Origin: Roseiarcus sp050015935
Lineage (GTDB): Bacteria; Pseudomonadota; Alphaproteobacteria; Rhizobiales; Beijerinckiaceae
Length of the DNA: 32,349 bases
Assembly (NCBI GenBank): GCA_050015935.1
Contig: JBEKAL010000005.1
Span: 1 to 32,349, forward strand
Reading direction: 5' to 3'
Shown here: piece after piece, positions 23,367 to 31,705 of the stretch
Layout: each line of letters starts with the position of its first letter
Numbering within the stretch: position 1 is the stretch's first letter
Position numbers and translations under genes: made by a program
Notes under the pieces: model-generated
The model's input: only the letters and a program-made list of their open reading frames with translations
What the model was told of the DNA's origin: nothing
Database searches by the model: none

Positions 23367-24674
23367 ATGACCGAATTCTCGCCGCGCGAGATCGTCTCCG
23401 AACTCGATCGCTATATCGTCGGGCAGAAGGACGCCAAACGCGCCGTCGCGATCGCCCTGCGCAATCGCTGGCGCCGCTTGCGCCTCGTTTCGCCGATGCG
23501 CGAGGAAGTCATGCCGAAGAACATCCTCATGATCGGGCCGACCGGTTGCGGCAAGACCGAGATCGCGCGTCGCCTCGCCAAGCTCGCGGCTGCGCCGTTC
23601 CTCAAGGTCGAGGCGACGAAATTCACCGAGGTCGGCTATGTCGGGCGCGACGTCGAGCAGATCGTGCGCGATCTCGTCGAGATCGGCATTACGCTGGTCA
23701 AACAGCGCAAGCGCAAGGACATCGAGGCCAAGGCGGAACTCGCCGCCGAGGAGCGGATGCTCGACGCGCTGGTCGGCGCGAGCTCCTCGGCGGCGACGCG
23801 CGAGACGTTCCGGCGCAAACTGCGCGGCGGCGAACTCGACGACAAAGAGATCGAGATCGATCTGCCGCAGAGCGGCGGCGGCATGCCGATGTTCGAACTG
23901 CCGAACATGCCGGGAGCTTCGGTCGGCGCGATCAACCTTTCCGATATTTTCGGCAAGGGCTTCGGCCAGCGCCTGAAGCCCAAGCGCATGAGCGTCGCCG
24001 AAGCGCACGAGCCGCTGATGGCCGCGGAAGCGGAAAAGCTGCTCGATCAGGATCAGGTCGTGCGCGAGGCGATCCACGAGGTCGAGAGCAACGGCATCGT
24101 CTTCCTCGACGAAATCGACAAGATCTGCGCGCGCGACGGACGCGGCGGCGCCGACGTTTCGCGCGAGGGCGTGCAGCGCGATCTCTTGCCGCTGATCGAG
24201 GGCACGAGCGTCTCGACCAAGCACGGCTCCGTCAACACCGACCACATCCTGTTCATCGCCTCGGGCTCCTTCCACGTTTCGCGGCCCTCGGACCTGCTGC
24301 CCGAATTGCAGGGGCGCCTGCCGATCCGCGTCGAGCTGGCCTCGCTCACCGAAGACGATTTCAGGCGCATCCTCACCGAGCCCGAGGCGAGCCTCATCAA
24401 GCAATATGCCGCGCTGCTGGGCGCCGAGGGCGTGACCCTCACTTTCGCCGACGACGCGATCGCGGCGATCGCGCGCATCGCCGCCAAGGTCAACGCCAGC
24501 GTCGAGAACATCGGCGCGCGGCGCCTGCAGACGGTGATGGAGCGCGTGCTCGACGAAGTGAGCTTCGCCGCCCCCGACCGCTCGGGCGAAGAGATCGCCA
24601 TCGACGCCGCCTATGTCGAGGCCCACGTCGGCGACCTCGCGGACAACGCGGATCTGAGCCGATTCATTCTGTAA
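23367..24674 (+). CDS. hslU: ATP-dependent protease HslVU, ATPase subunit HslU
   Basis: 435 residues, full family length. This AAA+ hexamer unfolds substrates and feeds them into HslV. It opens with TEFSPREIVSELDRYIVGQ. Walker A is GPTGCGKT at 57-64 and Walker B is VFLDEIDKI at about 245-253. The pore motif region GYVGRDVEQIVRDL, the I-domain (about 110-220) and the sensor region NIGARRLQTVMERVLDEVSF are present. The C-terminus ends LSRFIL, matching the tail that inserts into HslV to activate it. It starts four bases after the hslV stop. Heat-shock control by RpoH is usual for this pair. Confidence 0.97.
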   Translation: MTEFSPREIVSELDRYIVGQKDAKRAVAIALRNRWRRLRLVSPMREEVMPKNILMIGPTGCGKTEIARRLAKLAAAPFLKVEATKFTEVGYVGRDVEQIVRDLVEIGITLVKQRKRKDIEAKAELAAEERMLDALVGASSSAATRETFRRKLRGGELDDKEIEIDLPQSGGGMPMFELPNMPGASVGAINLSDIFGKGFGQRLKPKRMSVAEAHEPLMAAEAEKLLDQDQVVREAIHEVESNGIVFLDEIDKICARDGRGGADVSREGVQRDLLPLIEGTSVSTKHGSVNTDHILFIASGSFHVSRPSDLLPELQGRLPIRVELASLTEDDFRRILTEPEASLIKQYAALLGAEGVTLTFADDAIAAIARIAAKVNASVENIGARRLQTVMERVLDEVSFAAPDRSGEEIAIDAAYVEAHVGDLADNADLSRFIL

Positions 24675-24896
24675 CGGCGGGAACGATGCGAGAATGGCCG
24701 GGCGCAGGTCGTTGGCCGGTTTGAATGTCTGCGTCGGGTGTGGATGCGCCGCTCGCGACGATCAGGCGCCGGCGATCGCCCCGACCCTCTCGCCTGCGCC
24801 GCGAGCCGGCGTACAATGAATTGGGAAGTCACGAGTTCGAATGGCCGGGTGGCGTGACGCCAGTCGCTCCGGCGCGCTTTATGGGAGGGAACCGAG

Positions 24897-25262
24897 ATGC
24901 CCTGGAACGTCTACCTCCTGCAATTCGTCGCCGGATTGCTTCTTGCGAACGGCGTCCCCCACTTTGTCCAGGGGATCAGCGGCCGTCGGTTTCAATCGCC
25001 GTTCGCCTCGCCGCCGGGCGTCGGCGAATCGTCGCCGGTGGTCAACGTCTTGTGGGGATTTGGCAATCTGGCGGTCGGCTTCGCCACTCTCGGGTTCTTC
25101 GAACCCAATGGTTCCGAAGCGATCGTGGAATGGGCCGCGGTCGGCCTCGGCGCGCTGGTCGCCGCCGTGACGCTCGCCAGCCATTTCGGGCGGGTCAGGT
25201 CGGAAGGCCCTAAGCGCAATCCGGCGGCGCCCATCGCAACGACGCGCCTTCGATTTGCCTGA
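24897..25262 (+). CDS. Small membrane protein of unknown function
   Basis: 121 residues with about three hydrophobic segments: the N-terminal VYLLQFVAGLLLANGVPHFV, a central VNVLWGFGNLAVGFATLGFF and WAAVGLGALVAAVTLA. The motif LLANGVPHFVQGISGRRFQSPF with FASPPGVGESSPVVNVLWG looks conserved and recalls small proteins found in many bacteria as uncharacterised membrane proteins, but I cannot give a family name or role. The start is well supported by GGGAGGGAACCGAG before the ATG. The 222-base gap after hslU shows no other gene. The basic C-terminal tail faces the cytosol if the positive-inside rule holds. Confidence 0.7.
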   Translation: MPWNVYLLQFVAGLLLANGVPHFVQGISGRRFQSPFASPPGVGESSPVVNVLWGFGNLAVGFATLGFFEPNGSEAIVEWAAVGLGALVAAVTLASHFGRVRSEGPKRNPAAPIATTRLRFA

Positions 25263-25271
25263 CGCGGACCG

Positions 25272-25895
25272 TTAGAAATCCTCGCCCGTCTCTTCGCTCT
25301 TGGCCGCATAGCGTACGATCAGCGGCGCCTGGGCGAGCGCGAACGCGAGTGTCAGCGGCAGGAAGCCGAAGGTCTTGAACTTCACCCAGAGATCGGTGCT
25401 CTGCGTGCGCCAGACGATTTCGTTGAGCGCCGCCAGCGCGAGGAAGAAGAACGCCCAGCGCCAGGTCAGCTTGCGCCAGCCTGCCTCGTTCACGCGCACC
25501 GCGCCGTCGAACATGATCTTCAGCAGCGGCCTCTTGATCGCCAAGCCCACGAACAGCGCGCCGCCGAACAGGAGATAGAGCGCGGTCGGCTTGATCTTGA
25601 TCAGGGTCTCGTCGTGGAAGATCAGCGTCAGCGAGCCGAACACGACCACGACCGCCGCGGTGACCAGCGGCATGATCGGAATGCGCCGCAGCATCGCATA
25701 GGAGACGCCGAGCGTCGTCACCACGGCGACCATCAGCACGCCGGTGGCGACGAATATATTGAACTTGCCGTAGGCGAGAAAGAACAGCGCCAGCGGCCCC
25801 AGCTCCAGCGTGAACTTGAGCCAGGGATTGAGCGCCTTGCGCTCCGATGGCGCCGCGGCAGGCGGGTTCGTCATCGCAATGTCCTCTTTTCGCAT
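25272..25895 (-). CDS. yciB: Inner membrane septation protein A (YciB/IspZ family)
   Basis: About 207 residues with five to six membrane segments. YciB-family proteins are inner-membrane proteins linked to septation, envelope integrity and membrane synthesis; the exact activity is unsettled. The marks are FTLELGPLALFFLAYGKFNI, LTLIFHDETLIKIKPT, and NEIVWRTQSTDLWVKFKTFG then PLTLAFALAQAPLI. The stop of ftsY overlaps this start as TGATG with GGAGG ahead, which suggests coupling. An alternative ATG at 25874, also with a good ribosome site (GAGG), would give 200 residues. The ftsY-yciB order occurs in other alphaproteobacteria. Confidence 0.93.
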   Translation of the reverse strand: MRKEDIAMTNPPAAAPSERKALNPWLKFTLELGPLALFFLAYGKFNIFVATGVLMVAVVTTLGVSYAMLRRIPIMPLVTAAVVVVFGSLTLIFHDETLIKIKPTALYLLFGGALFVGLAIKRPLLKIMFDGAVRVNEAGWRKLTWRWAFFFLALAALNEIVWRTQSTDLWVKFKTFGFLPLTLAFALAQAPLIVRYAAKSEETGEDF

Positions 25896-26932
25896 CACCC
25901 CTCCTTCCGCTCGATCCCGGCGATCGCCGCGGCGAAATCGCGCGCGGCGAAGGGTTCGAGATCGTCGACGCCCTCGCCGACGCCGATGAAATGCACGGGC
26001 AGGCCGAATTTCTCGGCGATGGCGACGAGAATGCCGCCGCGCGCGGTGCCGTCGAGCTTGGTCATGACGAGGCCGGTGACATCGGCCGTGCGGCCGAAAA
26101 TCTCCACCTGGCTCAGCGCGTTCTGCCCCACCGTCGCGTCGAGCACCAGCAGCGTCGCGTGCGGCGCCTCGGCGTCGACCTTCTTCATCACGCGGATGAT
26201 CTTTTCCAGTTCGCCCATCAGCTCGGCGCGGTTCTGCAAGCGCCCGGCGGTGTCCATCAGCAGCACGTCGGCGCCGGCGGCGCGCGCGCGCGTCAAGGCT
26301 TCGAAGGCCAGTCCCGCCGCGTCGCCGCCCCGTTCGCGCGCGACGATCTCGGCCCCGCTCCGCCCCGCCCAGATCCTGAGCTGTTCGATCGCGGCGGCGC
26401 GGAACGTGTCGCCCGCCGCGAGCGTCACCTTGAGCCCCTCGGCGGCGAACTTGGCCGCGAGCTTGCCGATCGTCGTCGTCTTGCCCGAACCGTTGACGCC
26501 GACGACGAGGATGACGAACGGCTTCTTCGAAGCGTCGATGGCGAGCGGCCGCGCGACGGGGTCGAGAATGCGCTCGACTTCGTCGGCGAGAATCGCCTTC
26601 ACTTCGGCGGGCTCGATCGCCTTGTCGTAGCGCCCGCTCGCCACCGCCTCGCGGATGCGCGTCGCCGCGCCGAGGCCGAGATCGGCCTGAATGAGAATGT
26701 CTTCGAGCTCGTCGAGCGAGGCGGCGTCGAGCTTGCGCTTGGTGAAAATGTCGGAGACGCCGCGCCCGATCGCCGAGGACGAGCGCGACAGCCCGGCCGT
26801 GAGGCGCGACAACCAACTTCGCCTCGGCGGCGCGGCCGGCTCGCTCGCCGCCGGCGCGGGCGCGGCTTGGCCGCGCGGAAGCAGGCGCCGCAGCAAGCCG
26901 GCCTTCGGCTTTTCCTCATCCGTTTTGCTCAC
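25895..26932 (-). CDS. ftsY: Signal recognition particle receptor FtsY
   Basis: 345 residues. FtsY is the membrane-associated GTPase that receives ribosome-nascent chain complexes from SRP (Ffh plus 4.5S RNA) and hands them to SecYEG. A charged N-terminal region with Pro/Ala-rich linker (1-45) is followed by the helical N domain (about 50-130) and the G domain: VGVNGSGKTTTIGKLA near 140, DTFRAAAIEQL, VLLMDTAGRLQNRAELM near 225, and VMTKLDGTARGG near 287. I place the start at a GTG at 26932, with AAGGAAAGGGA upstream, since the frame further upstream has no family similarity and would overlap the divergent rluA-type gene. Translation runs into yciB through TGATG. Confidence 0.94.
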   Translation of the reverse strand: MSKTDEEKPKAGLLRRLLPRGQAAPAPAASEPAAPPRRSWLSRLTAGLSRSSSAIGRGVSDIFTKRKLDAASLDELEDILIQADLGLGAATRIREAVASGRYDKAIEPAEVKAILADEVERILDPVARPLAIDASKKPFVILVVGVNGSGKTTTIGKLAAKFAAEGLKVTLAAGDTFRAAAIEQLRIWAGRSGAEIVARERGGDAAGLAFEALTRARAAGADVLLMDTAGRLQNRAELMGELEKIIRVMKKVDAEAPHATLLVLDATVGQNALSQVEIFGRTADVTGLVMTKLDGTARGGILVAIAEKFGLPVHFIGVGEGVDDLEPFAARDFAAAIAGIERKEG

Positions 26933-26986
26933 CCGTTCATTCCCTTTCCTTGCGCAGGCCCGGCGCCATGGCCTAGCTATGGCCCC

Positions 26987-27709
26987 ATGACGCCCGAAGA
27001 AACAAGAGCGCGGCTGCTCTATCGCGACGGCCTGATGCTGGTCATCGACAAACCCGCGGGAATCGCGGTGCATCGCGGCCCCAAGGGCGGCGCCAATCTG
27101 GAAGACGATTTCGACGCCTTGCGCTTCGGCCTGCCGCGCAAGCCCGCGCTCGCCCATCGCCTCGATCGCGACACGGCGGGCTGTCTGGTGCTCGGGCGTC
27201 ACCACAAGGCGCTGGAGAAGCTCGGCCTGTTGTTCAAACAGGGCAGAATCGCCAAGACCTATTGGGCGATCGTCGTCGGCGGCCCCGAATCCGGGGAGGG
27301 CGGAATCGATTTGCCGCTCGGTCGGCTCGACGCCGGGCGCGGCTGGCGGATGAAGGTCGATTCCGACGGCCTGCCCGCGCACACGCGTTGGCGCGTGAAG
27401 GGACGCGGCCGTTGGCGCGACGCGCCGATCGCCTGGCTGGAATTGCAGCCGCTGACCGGCCGCACCCATCAACTGCGCGTCCATTGCGCGGCCGAGGGCT
27501 GGCCGATCCTCGGCGATCGCGTCTACGGCGCGCGCGAGAGCGCCGACATCGCCTTGCAGCTGCTGGCGCGGCGGGTCGAGGCGCCGCTTTACAAGAACAA
27601 GCCGGCGATCGTGGTCGAAGCGCCGGCGCCCGGCCATATGCGCGAGACGCTCGAAGCCTGCGGCTTTTCCGGCGATCCGCCGCGCCAGCCGCTCCTCGCC
27701 GAGGGCTGA
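26987..27709 (+). CDS. RluA-family RNA pseudouridine synthase
   Basis: 240 residues. It isomerises uridine to pseudouridine in rRNA or tRNA. HRLDRDTAG at 57-65 is the RluA-family catalytic motif, with Asp60 as nucleophile. YRDGLMLVIDKPAGIAVH at the start and LTGRTHQLRVHCAAEGWPILGDRVYG later are further signatures. There is no S4 domain, so it is the compact RluA type rather than RluC/RluD. The target site cannot be told from sequence. It is divergent from ftsY across 54 bases and converges with the LysR gene nine bases downstream. The ATG at 26987 is the only plausible start that matches the family; a nearby ATG at 26979 is out of frame. Confidence 0.9.
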   Translation: MTPEETRARLLYRDGLMLVIDKPAGIAVHRGPKGGANLEDDFDALRFGLPRKPALAHRLDRDTAGCLVLGRHHKALEKLGLLFKQGRIAKTYWAIVVGGPESGEGGIDLPLGRLDAGRGWRMKVDSDGLPAHTRWRVKGRGRWRDAPIAWLELQPLTGRTHQLRVHCAAEGWPILGDRVYGARESADIALQLLARRVEAPLYKNKPAIVVEAPAPGHMRETLEACGFSGDPPRQPLLAEG

Positions 27710-27718
27710 AGCTCTCGG

Positions 27719-28582
27719 CTACGCCGCTTTGCGCTGGGCGGCGCCGAGCGCGCCGCGGATCGCCTCCGCCAAAGCCTTGGCTTCCTCGGACGTCTCACCC
27801 GGCGCGCGAATGAGGCCCATGCGGGTCGACGGCAGGCGCGGCAAGCCTTCCTCGGCGCCGAGCACGCGCAAGTCGTCGCCGACCATGCCGAGCGGCAGCA
27901 CCGTCGCGGCCAGGCCCGCGCGCACCACCGAGCCGATGGCGGTGTAGTTCTTGGAGAAGAACAGGCCGTGCGTCGCGCCCGGGTGATCGCGCAGCGCGGT
28001 GTCGGCGATTTTTCGCCACAGCCAGCTCGGATTGCCCAGCGCCAGGGGGATCGGCGCGCCCTCGTGCGGCTTGAAGCGCTTGGCGGCGACCCAGACGAGC
28101 GGCTCCTCGCGGAGCAACTCAAAGCCGTGCAGGCCCTCGTGGTCCGTCACCAACGCGATTTCGATCACGCCGGCGTGAACCAGCGGGCCGAGTTCGTTTG
28201 AATTCTCGCAGACGACGGAAACCTCGACCAGAGGGTGGCGACGATTGAAGGAGGTGAGAATGTCGGCCAGAAAGGCCTCGGCGTAATCGTCGGGAATGCC
28301 CAGCCGCACCGCGCCTCGGAGACCTTTGCGCGAAAGCGCGGCGATCGCCCCGGCTTCGACCTGCATCATGCGACGCGCGAATTCGATCAATAGCTCGCCC
28401 TCGCTCGTCAGTTTCGCCGTGCGTCCTTGCCTGACGAACAGCGCGCAGCCGAGCTGTTGCTCGAGCCGGCGAATATGCATGGAGACCGCGGACTGGGTCT
28501 TGTTGACGCGCTCGCCGGCGCGGGTGAACGAGCCGGTGTCGACGATGGCGAGAAAGGAGCGCAGCTGGTCGGTGTCGAGCAT
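27719..28582 (-). CDS. LysR-family transcriptional regulator
   Basis: 287 residues. The N-terminal winged helix-turn-helix is LDTDQLRSFLAIVDTGSFTR AGERVNKTQSAVSMHIRRLE (about residues 2-42), and the rest is a periplasmic-binding-like effector domain with the usual LRGAVRLGIPDDY and VWVAAKRF segments. LysR regulators bind T-N11-A sites and respond to a small ligand; this ligand is unknown. The start at the ATG at 28582 matches family N-termini; the frame is open much further upstream, but that part is not homologous. It is divergent from a DUF1127 gene, with AT-rich DNA and a repeated GTTATCGAT between them, so it probably controls itself and possibly that gene. Confidence 0.92.
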   Translation of the reverse strand: MLDTDQLRSFLAIVDTGSFTRAGERVNKTQSAVSMHIRRLEQQLGCALFVRQGRTAKLTSEGELLIEFARRMMQVEAGAIAALSRKGLRGAVRLGIPDDYAEAFLADILTSFNRRHPLVEVSVVCENSNELGPLVHAGVIEIALVTDHEGLHGFELLREEPLVWVAAKRFKPHEGAPIPLALGNPSWLWRKIADTALRDHPGATHGLFFSKNYTAIGSVVRAGLAATVLPLGMVGDDLRVLGAEEGLPRLPSTRMGLIRAPGETSEEAKALAEAIRGALGAAQRKAA

Positions 28583-28583
28583 G

Positions 28584-28609
28584 GTTATCGATCTCGTTTC
28601 GTTATCGAT
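28584..28609. promoter_or_regulatory. GTTATCGAT direct repeat, candidate LysR-type binding region
   Basis: Two perfect copies of GTTATCGAT (28584-28592 and 28601-28609) lie 17 bases apart immediately upstream of the LysR gene. The surrounding 28584-28660 stretch is the most AT-rich in the neighbourhood. LysR regulators commonly bind their own divergent promoters, but this exact site is inferred. Confidence 0.4.
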
Positions 28610-28736
28610 TACTCTACAAACATTCGTTTGACCGATCAATAGCAAATTGGCATAATCCGTCGCGTTAAGGCAATTTCCCCGTTCGACGCGCAGCCCCTCG
28701 GCGGCGAGCGGCATCTTTTGCCCGATGGAGAGCCCC

Positions 28737-29012
28737 ATGCTCGATGCTTCGTCCGCCTCCCAGCGCCGCGCCGATCTCGCCGCCCTGATCTGGCGCGCGC
28801 TGGGCTGGCCGGCGCACGTCATGAGCGCCAGACGAACGCTGGCCCAGCTCGGCCAAATGTCCGACCGGGAACTGAGCGACATCGGCCTGTTGCGCGCGGA
28901 TCTGGCCGACTGCACCGCCCTGGCGCTCGACGACGACCCCGGCGAGAGGCTCGCGCGGGCGCGCGCGACGCGCGCCTGGCACGGGCCTTCGCATCGCGAT
29001 CTGGCGGCCTGA
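28737..29012 (+). CDS. DUF1127-domain small protein
   Basis: 91 residues. The segment MSARRTLAQLGQMSDRELSDIGLLRADL (in two parts, about residues 29-56) is the DUF1127 signature: a basic helix, then LxxLxDxxLxDIGL. Such proteins are small, basic and RNA- or stress-linked in several alphaproteobacteria, where related 45-70-residue members affect phosphate, carbon or RNA metabolism; this one has no known specific role. The N-terminal 28 residues are extra relative to the shortest members. I use the ATG at 28737 because GGAG lies seven bases before it; an earlier ATG at 28725 has no ribosome site. It is divergent from the LysR gene. The 246-base gap that follows shows no clear gene. Confidence 0.85.
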   Translation: MLDASSASQRRADLAALIWRALGWPAHVMSARRTLAQLGQMSDRELSDIGLLRADLADCTALALDDDPGERLARARATRAWHGPSHRDLAA

Positions 29013-29258
29013 GGCGCCGGCGCATTCGCAAAAAAAATCAGTCGCGGCGGCCGGATCCGATCGATCGCCCCGGCCGCCTCGGCCCGAGGGCCTTGCGGAT
29101 CGGCGCGCCGCCCGGCATAGACGCCCCCGTAACGCCTGTAACGGCTCGTCATCGCTTCGCTCCCCTCGCAGCGCCTGCCGGGCGTCGAATTTCGTTCGCG
29201 AATTTCGGCGCTTCCGGCGGGAGAAGGCAAAGCGCGCGGGGGGCTGGCGTTTAGGCCG

Positions 29259-30044
29259 ATGGCGCGGCAAGACATGGGCGGCCCGATGCACGGCGACTGG
29301 ACCTTCTATTTGGCGGCGGCGGCCGCCGTCGTCTTGCTCGGCCTGTCCAAGGGCGGCTTTTCCGGCTTGAGCACCCTCGCGATGCCGTTGCTGGCGCTGG
29401 CGATCTCGCCAGTCAGGGCGGCGGCGATCGTGCTGCCGATCCTGATCGTGCAGGATTGGGTCAGCGTCTGGGCTTTCCGGCGCGATTTCAGCCCGCGCAA
29501 CCTGGCGATCCTGATCCCCGGCGCGCTGATCGGCATCGCCGCCGGCTGGCTGCTCGCGGCGCGGGTCAATGAGGCGGCGGTGCGGCTGGCGGTCGGGCTC
29601 ATTTCGGTCGGATTCGTCGTCTTCATGCTGCTGCGCGATCGGCTCAAGGGCGACGCGGCCGCGCCGGCCGATGTCGCGCCCGGCGTTTTCTGGGGCGCGC
29701 TCGCGGGCTTCACCAGCTTCATCAGCCACGCCGGCGCGCCGCCGCTGATGGTTTACGTCATGCCGCAAAAGCTGTCGCCGCGCATGTTCGCCGGCACCTC
29801 GGCGATGTTCTTCGCCGCCGCAAACATCCTGAAGGCGCCGCCCTATTTCCTGCTCGGGCAATTCAGCCGCGACAATCTGGCCGCCTCGGCGACGTTGTTC
29901 CCGCTGGCGATCGCCGCCACCGTCGCCGGCGTGTGGCTGGTGCGCCGGGTTTCCGCCGATCGCTTTTACAACGCCGTGCTCATCCTGACCTTTCTGATCG
30001 GGGTGAAACTGTCCTATGACGGTCTGCGCGACATGCTGACCTAA
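29259..30044 (+). CDS. TauE/SafE-family sulfite exporter-like permease
   Basis: 261 residues with about eight membrane helices in two similar halves. The family exports sulfite, sulfoacetate or related anions, or serves as a general small-anion permease. LLGLSKGGFSGLSTLAMPLLALAISP is the first TauE/SafE repeat and ALAGFTSFISHAGAPPLMVYVMPQKL is the second. In-frame ATGs at 29259, 29274 and 29286 are all possible starts; none has a strong ribosome site, and the shortest still keeps the first helix. No sulfur-metabolism gene is adjacent, so the substrate is open. A GtrA-like gene follows on the same strand. Confidence 0.85.
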   Translation: MARQDMGGPMHGDWTFYLAAAAAVVLLGLSKGGFSGLSTLAMPLLALAISPVRAAAIVLPILIVQDWVSVWAFRRDFSPRNLAILIPGALIGIAAGWLLAARVNEAAVRLAVGLISVGFVVFMLLRDRLKGDAAAPADVAPGVFWGALAGFTSFISHAGAPPLMVYVMPQKLSPRMFAGTSAMFFAAANILKAPPYFLLGQFSRDNLAASATLFPLAIAATVAGVWLVRRVSADRFYNAVLILTFLIGVKLSYDGLRDMLT

Positions 30045-30100
30045 CAGAAACTTAACGCCTGAGGCGCAAGGACATGGCGATCACGCGACAAGGAGCCGCC

Positions 30101-30541
30101 ATGCGCGCAGCCGAACGAAGCGCGGTTGGCGCGGGTTCGCAGCTGAAGCGCCAAATTCCCTCCTTTGTCGCCATCGGCTTTTTCGGCTTTTTCGTCGATG
30201 CGGGCGTGACTTATTTTCTCGCCCAAGGGTTCGGCGTCGCGCCGGCGCTGGCCCGCCCGCCCGGCTTCGCGATCGCGACCGTGATCAATTTCGCGCTCAA
30301 TCGCGGCCTGACCTTTCGCGCGACGGCGACGCCGCTCGCGCGGGCCTTCGTGCGCTACGTCATGGTGTGCGCCGCGGGGCTCGGGGTCAATTATTCCGTC
30401 TATCTCGCCTGCATCGCGTTGGCCCCGCTGTTCGGCCTGAAGGTGACGCCCGCAATATTGCCGCTTTTCGTCGCCTGCGGCTGCGGCGCCGCGATGTTTC
30501 TGACCTTTGTCGGCTTCCGTTTCTTCGCTTTTCGCGCCTGA
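30101..30541 (+). CDS. GtrA-like family membrane protein
   Basis: 146 residues with four membrane helices, the standard GtrA fold. Family members often help flip a lipid-linked sugar across the membrane for modification of surface polysaccharides, but many are uncharacterised. IGFFGFFVDAGVTYFLAQGF and INFALNRGLTFRA are the usual first and second helix signatures, and FVGFRFFAFRA is the typical C-terminal end. I start at the ATG at 30101 because AAGGAG precedes it by five bases; an ATG at 30074 is possible. No glycosyltransferase partner lies next to it, unlike in gtr operons. Confidence 0.82.
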   Translation: MRAAERSAVGAGSQLKRQIPSFVAIGFFGFFVDAGVTYFLAQGFGVAPALARPPGFAIATVINFALNRGLTFRATATPLARAFVRYVMVCAAGLGVNYSVYLACIALAPLFGLKVTPAILPLFVACGCGAAMFLTFVGFRFFAFRA

Positions 30542-30623
30542 ACGCTTCGATCCCCGCGTCAGGGGCCTCGCATCGGGCGGCGGGCGCGCTATGATGGGCG
30601 CCTTCGCTCCGGGAGTGGTCGGC

Positions 30624-30803
30624 ATGACGATTTCGCCCTGTGATCGCGATCGCGGCAAATTTCAGCCTTTGACGCGGCTCGGGTTTCTCGAGCGCGCGGC
30701 GGGGGCGTTCCCGGGTCGTCCGGCGATCGTCCCTGGTCCGCGCAGCCGAACGTACCGCGTTCTTCACGCGCGTTTGCGCATGGTCGGGCGGCCGTCGCCA
30801 TGA
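30624..30803 (+). pseudogene. N-terminal remnant of an acyl-CoA synthetase
   Basis: The frame encodes 59 residues: MTISPCDRDRGKFQPLTRLG, then FLERAAGAFPGRPAIVPGPR, then SRTYRVLHARLR. This matches the start of AMP-forming acyl-CoA synthetases, where NPANFxPLTPLxFLERAAxxFPDRPAIVHG and xYTYxEFYAR are usual. After about residue 55 the similarity ends and the frame stops at 30803. The intact enzyme would need about 500 more residues, including the AMP-binding motifs, none of which is present. The stop overlaps the start of the CHAD gene as ATGA. A short functional peptide is possible but unlikely. Confidence 0.7.
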
Positions 30804-31705
30804 CTGCCCCGCGCCGTTCCTGGCCCCTTCATTGCCGCGTCGCGTTGGTCAAGGCGATTCTGGCCGCGGCGGATCAATTCCCGCATCCCGGCCAGGACGA
30901 GGCGAATCGCATCCACCACGTGCGCAAGACGCTGAAAGGCGCCGCCGGATTGTCGCGCCTGTTCACGCCCTTCGTCGGCGCGCCCGCCTATCAGGCTCTC
31001 AATGCTCTCAACGCGGCGAGGCGGAGCGTCGGCCAGGCTCGCGATCTCGACGTTCTGCCCGGCGTCCTCGCGCGGCTGAAGGCGCCGACCGAAACGCGAG
31101 ACATCCTGCTCCGCGTCATCGCCGAGCAGCGGCAGGCGGTGCGACGCGCGCATCAACAGACCGACGTCGGCGGCCTCGCCGCGGAGCTGCGCACGCTGGC
31201 GCGGTCCGTCGAGGGCTGGGACGCCGAAACGGCCGGCGCAGAGCCGCTGCTGCTGGCGGTGCGGCGAACCTATCGCACGGCGCGGCGGCTCGGGCGTGAA
31301 GCCCAGGCGAGCCGCGACGCCGGCGACATGCACGCCGTACGCGCGCGCGTCGTCGACCTTTCCCATCAGCTCGCGGCGTTCGAGCCGGCGTGGCCGGCGA
31401 TGTTCCAGGCGATGGAGCGCGAGCTTCGTCGGCTGCGAAAAACGCTGGGCGACCACAACGATCTGACGGTTCTCGCCGAGTTCGCGCGCGGCCGTCCCGA
31501 GTTGCCCCGCGAGGAAGCGGAAGGCCTGATCGCGCTGATCGCGCGGCGACGCCGGCCTTTGCAGCGTCGCGCGAGCGAGCAGTTCTCCCGGCTCTTTGCC
31601 GAGCGGCCCGGCGCGTTCGCGCGCCGGCTCGCCGCCTATCTCGAGCGTCCGCAGCACAGTCCGGGCGCGCCCGCGCGCCCGCCGTCGAGCAAGGCTCAGG
31701 GGTAA
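30800..31705 (+). CDS. CHAD-domain protein
   Basis: 301 residues forming one CHAD (conserved histidine alpha-helical) domain. HHVRKTLKGAAGLSRLF at 39-55 and RLRKTLGDHNDL near 212-224 are the paired helices whose His, Arg and Lys line the basic pocket; GQARDLDVLPGVLARL is another family piece. CHAD proteins bind polyphosphate and are often found on polyphosphate granules or near CYTH/triphosphatase genes. No CYTH domain or polyphosphate kinase is in this window. The start overlaps the stop of the acyl-CoA synthetase remnant. The 3' end overlaps the convergent LprI-like gene by ten bases. Confidence 0.88.
   Translation: MTAPRRSWPLHCRVALVKAILAAADQFPHPGQDEANRIHHVRKTLKGAAGLSRLFTPFVGAPAYQALNALNAARRSVGQARDLDVLPGVLARLKAPTETRDILLRVIAEQRQAVRRAHQQTDVGGLAAELRTLARSVEGWDAETAGAEPLLLAVRRTYRTARRLGREAQASRDAGDMHAVRARVVDLSHQLAAFEPAWPAMFQAMERELRRLRKTLGDHNDLTVLAEFARGRPELPREEAEGLIALIARRRRPLQRRASEQFSRLFAERPGAFARRLAAYLERPQHSPGAPARPPSSKAQG

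Noticed and set aside
29030..29078. GGCGGCCGG...CCGGCCGCC hairpin near an A8 run as a terminator
   Set aside because: The stem is perfect, but the run is eight bases away and would only serve the minus strand, where no gene ends.
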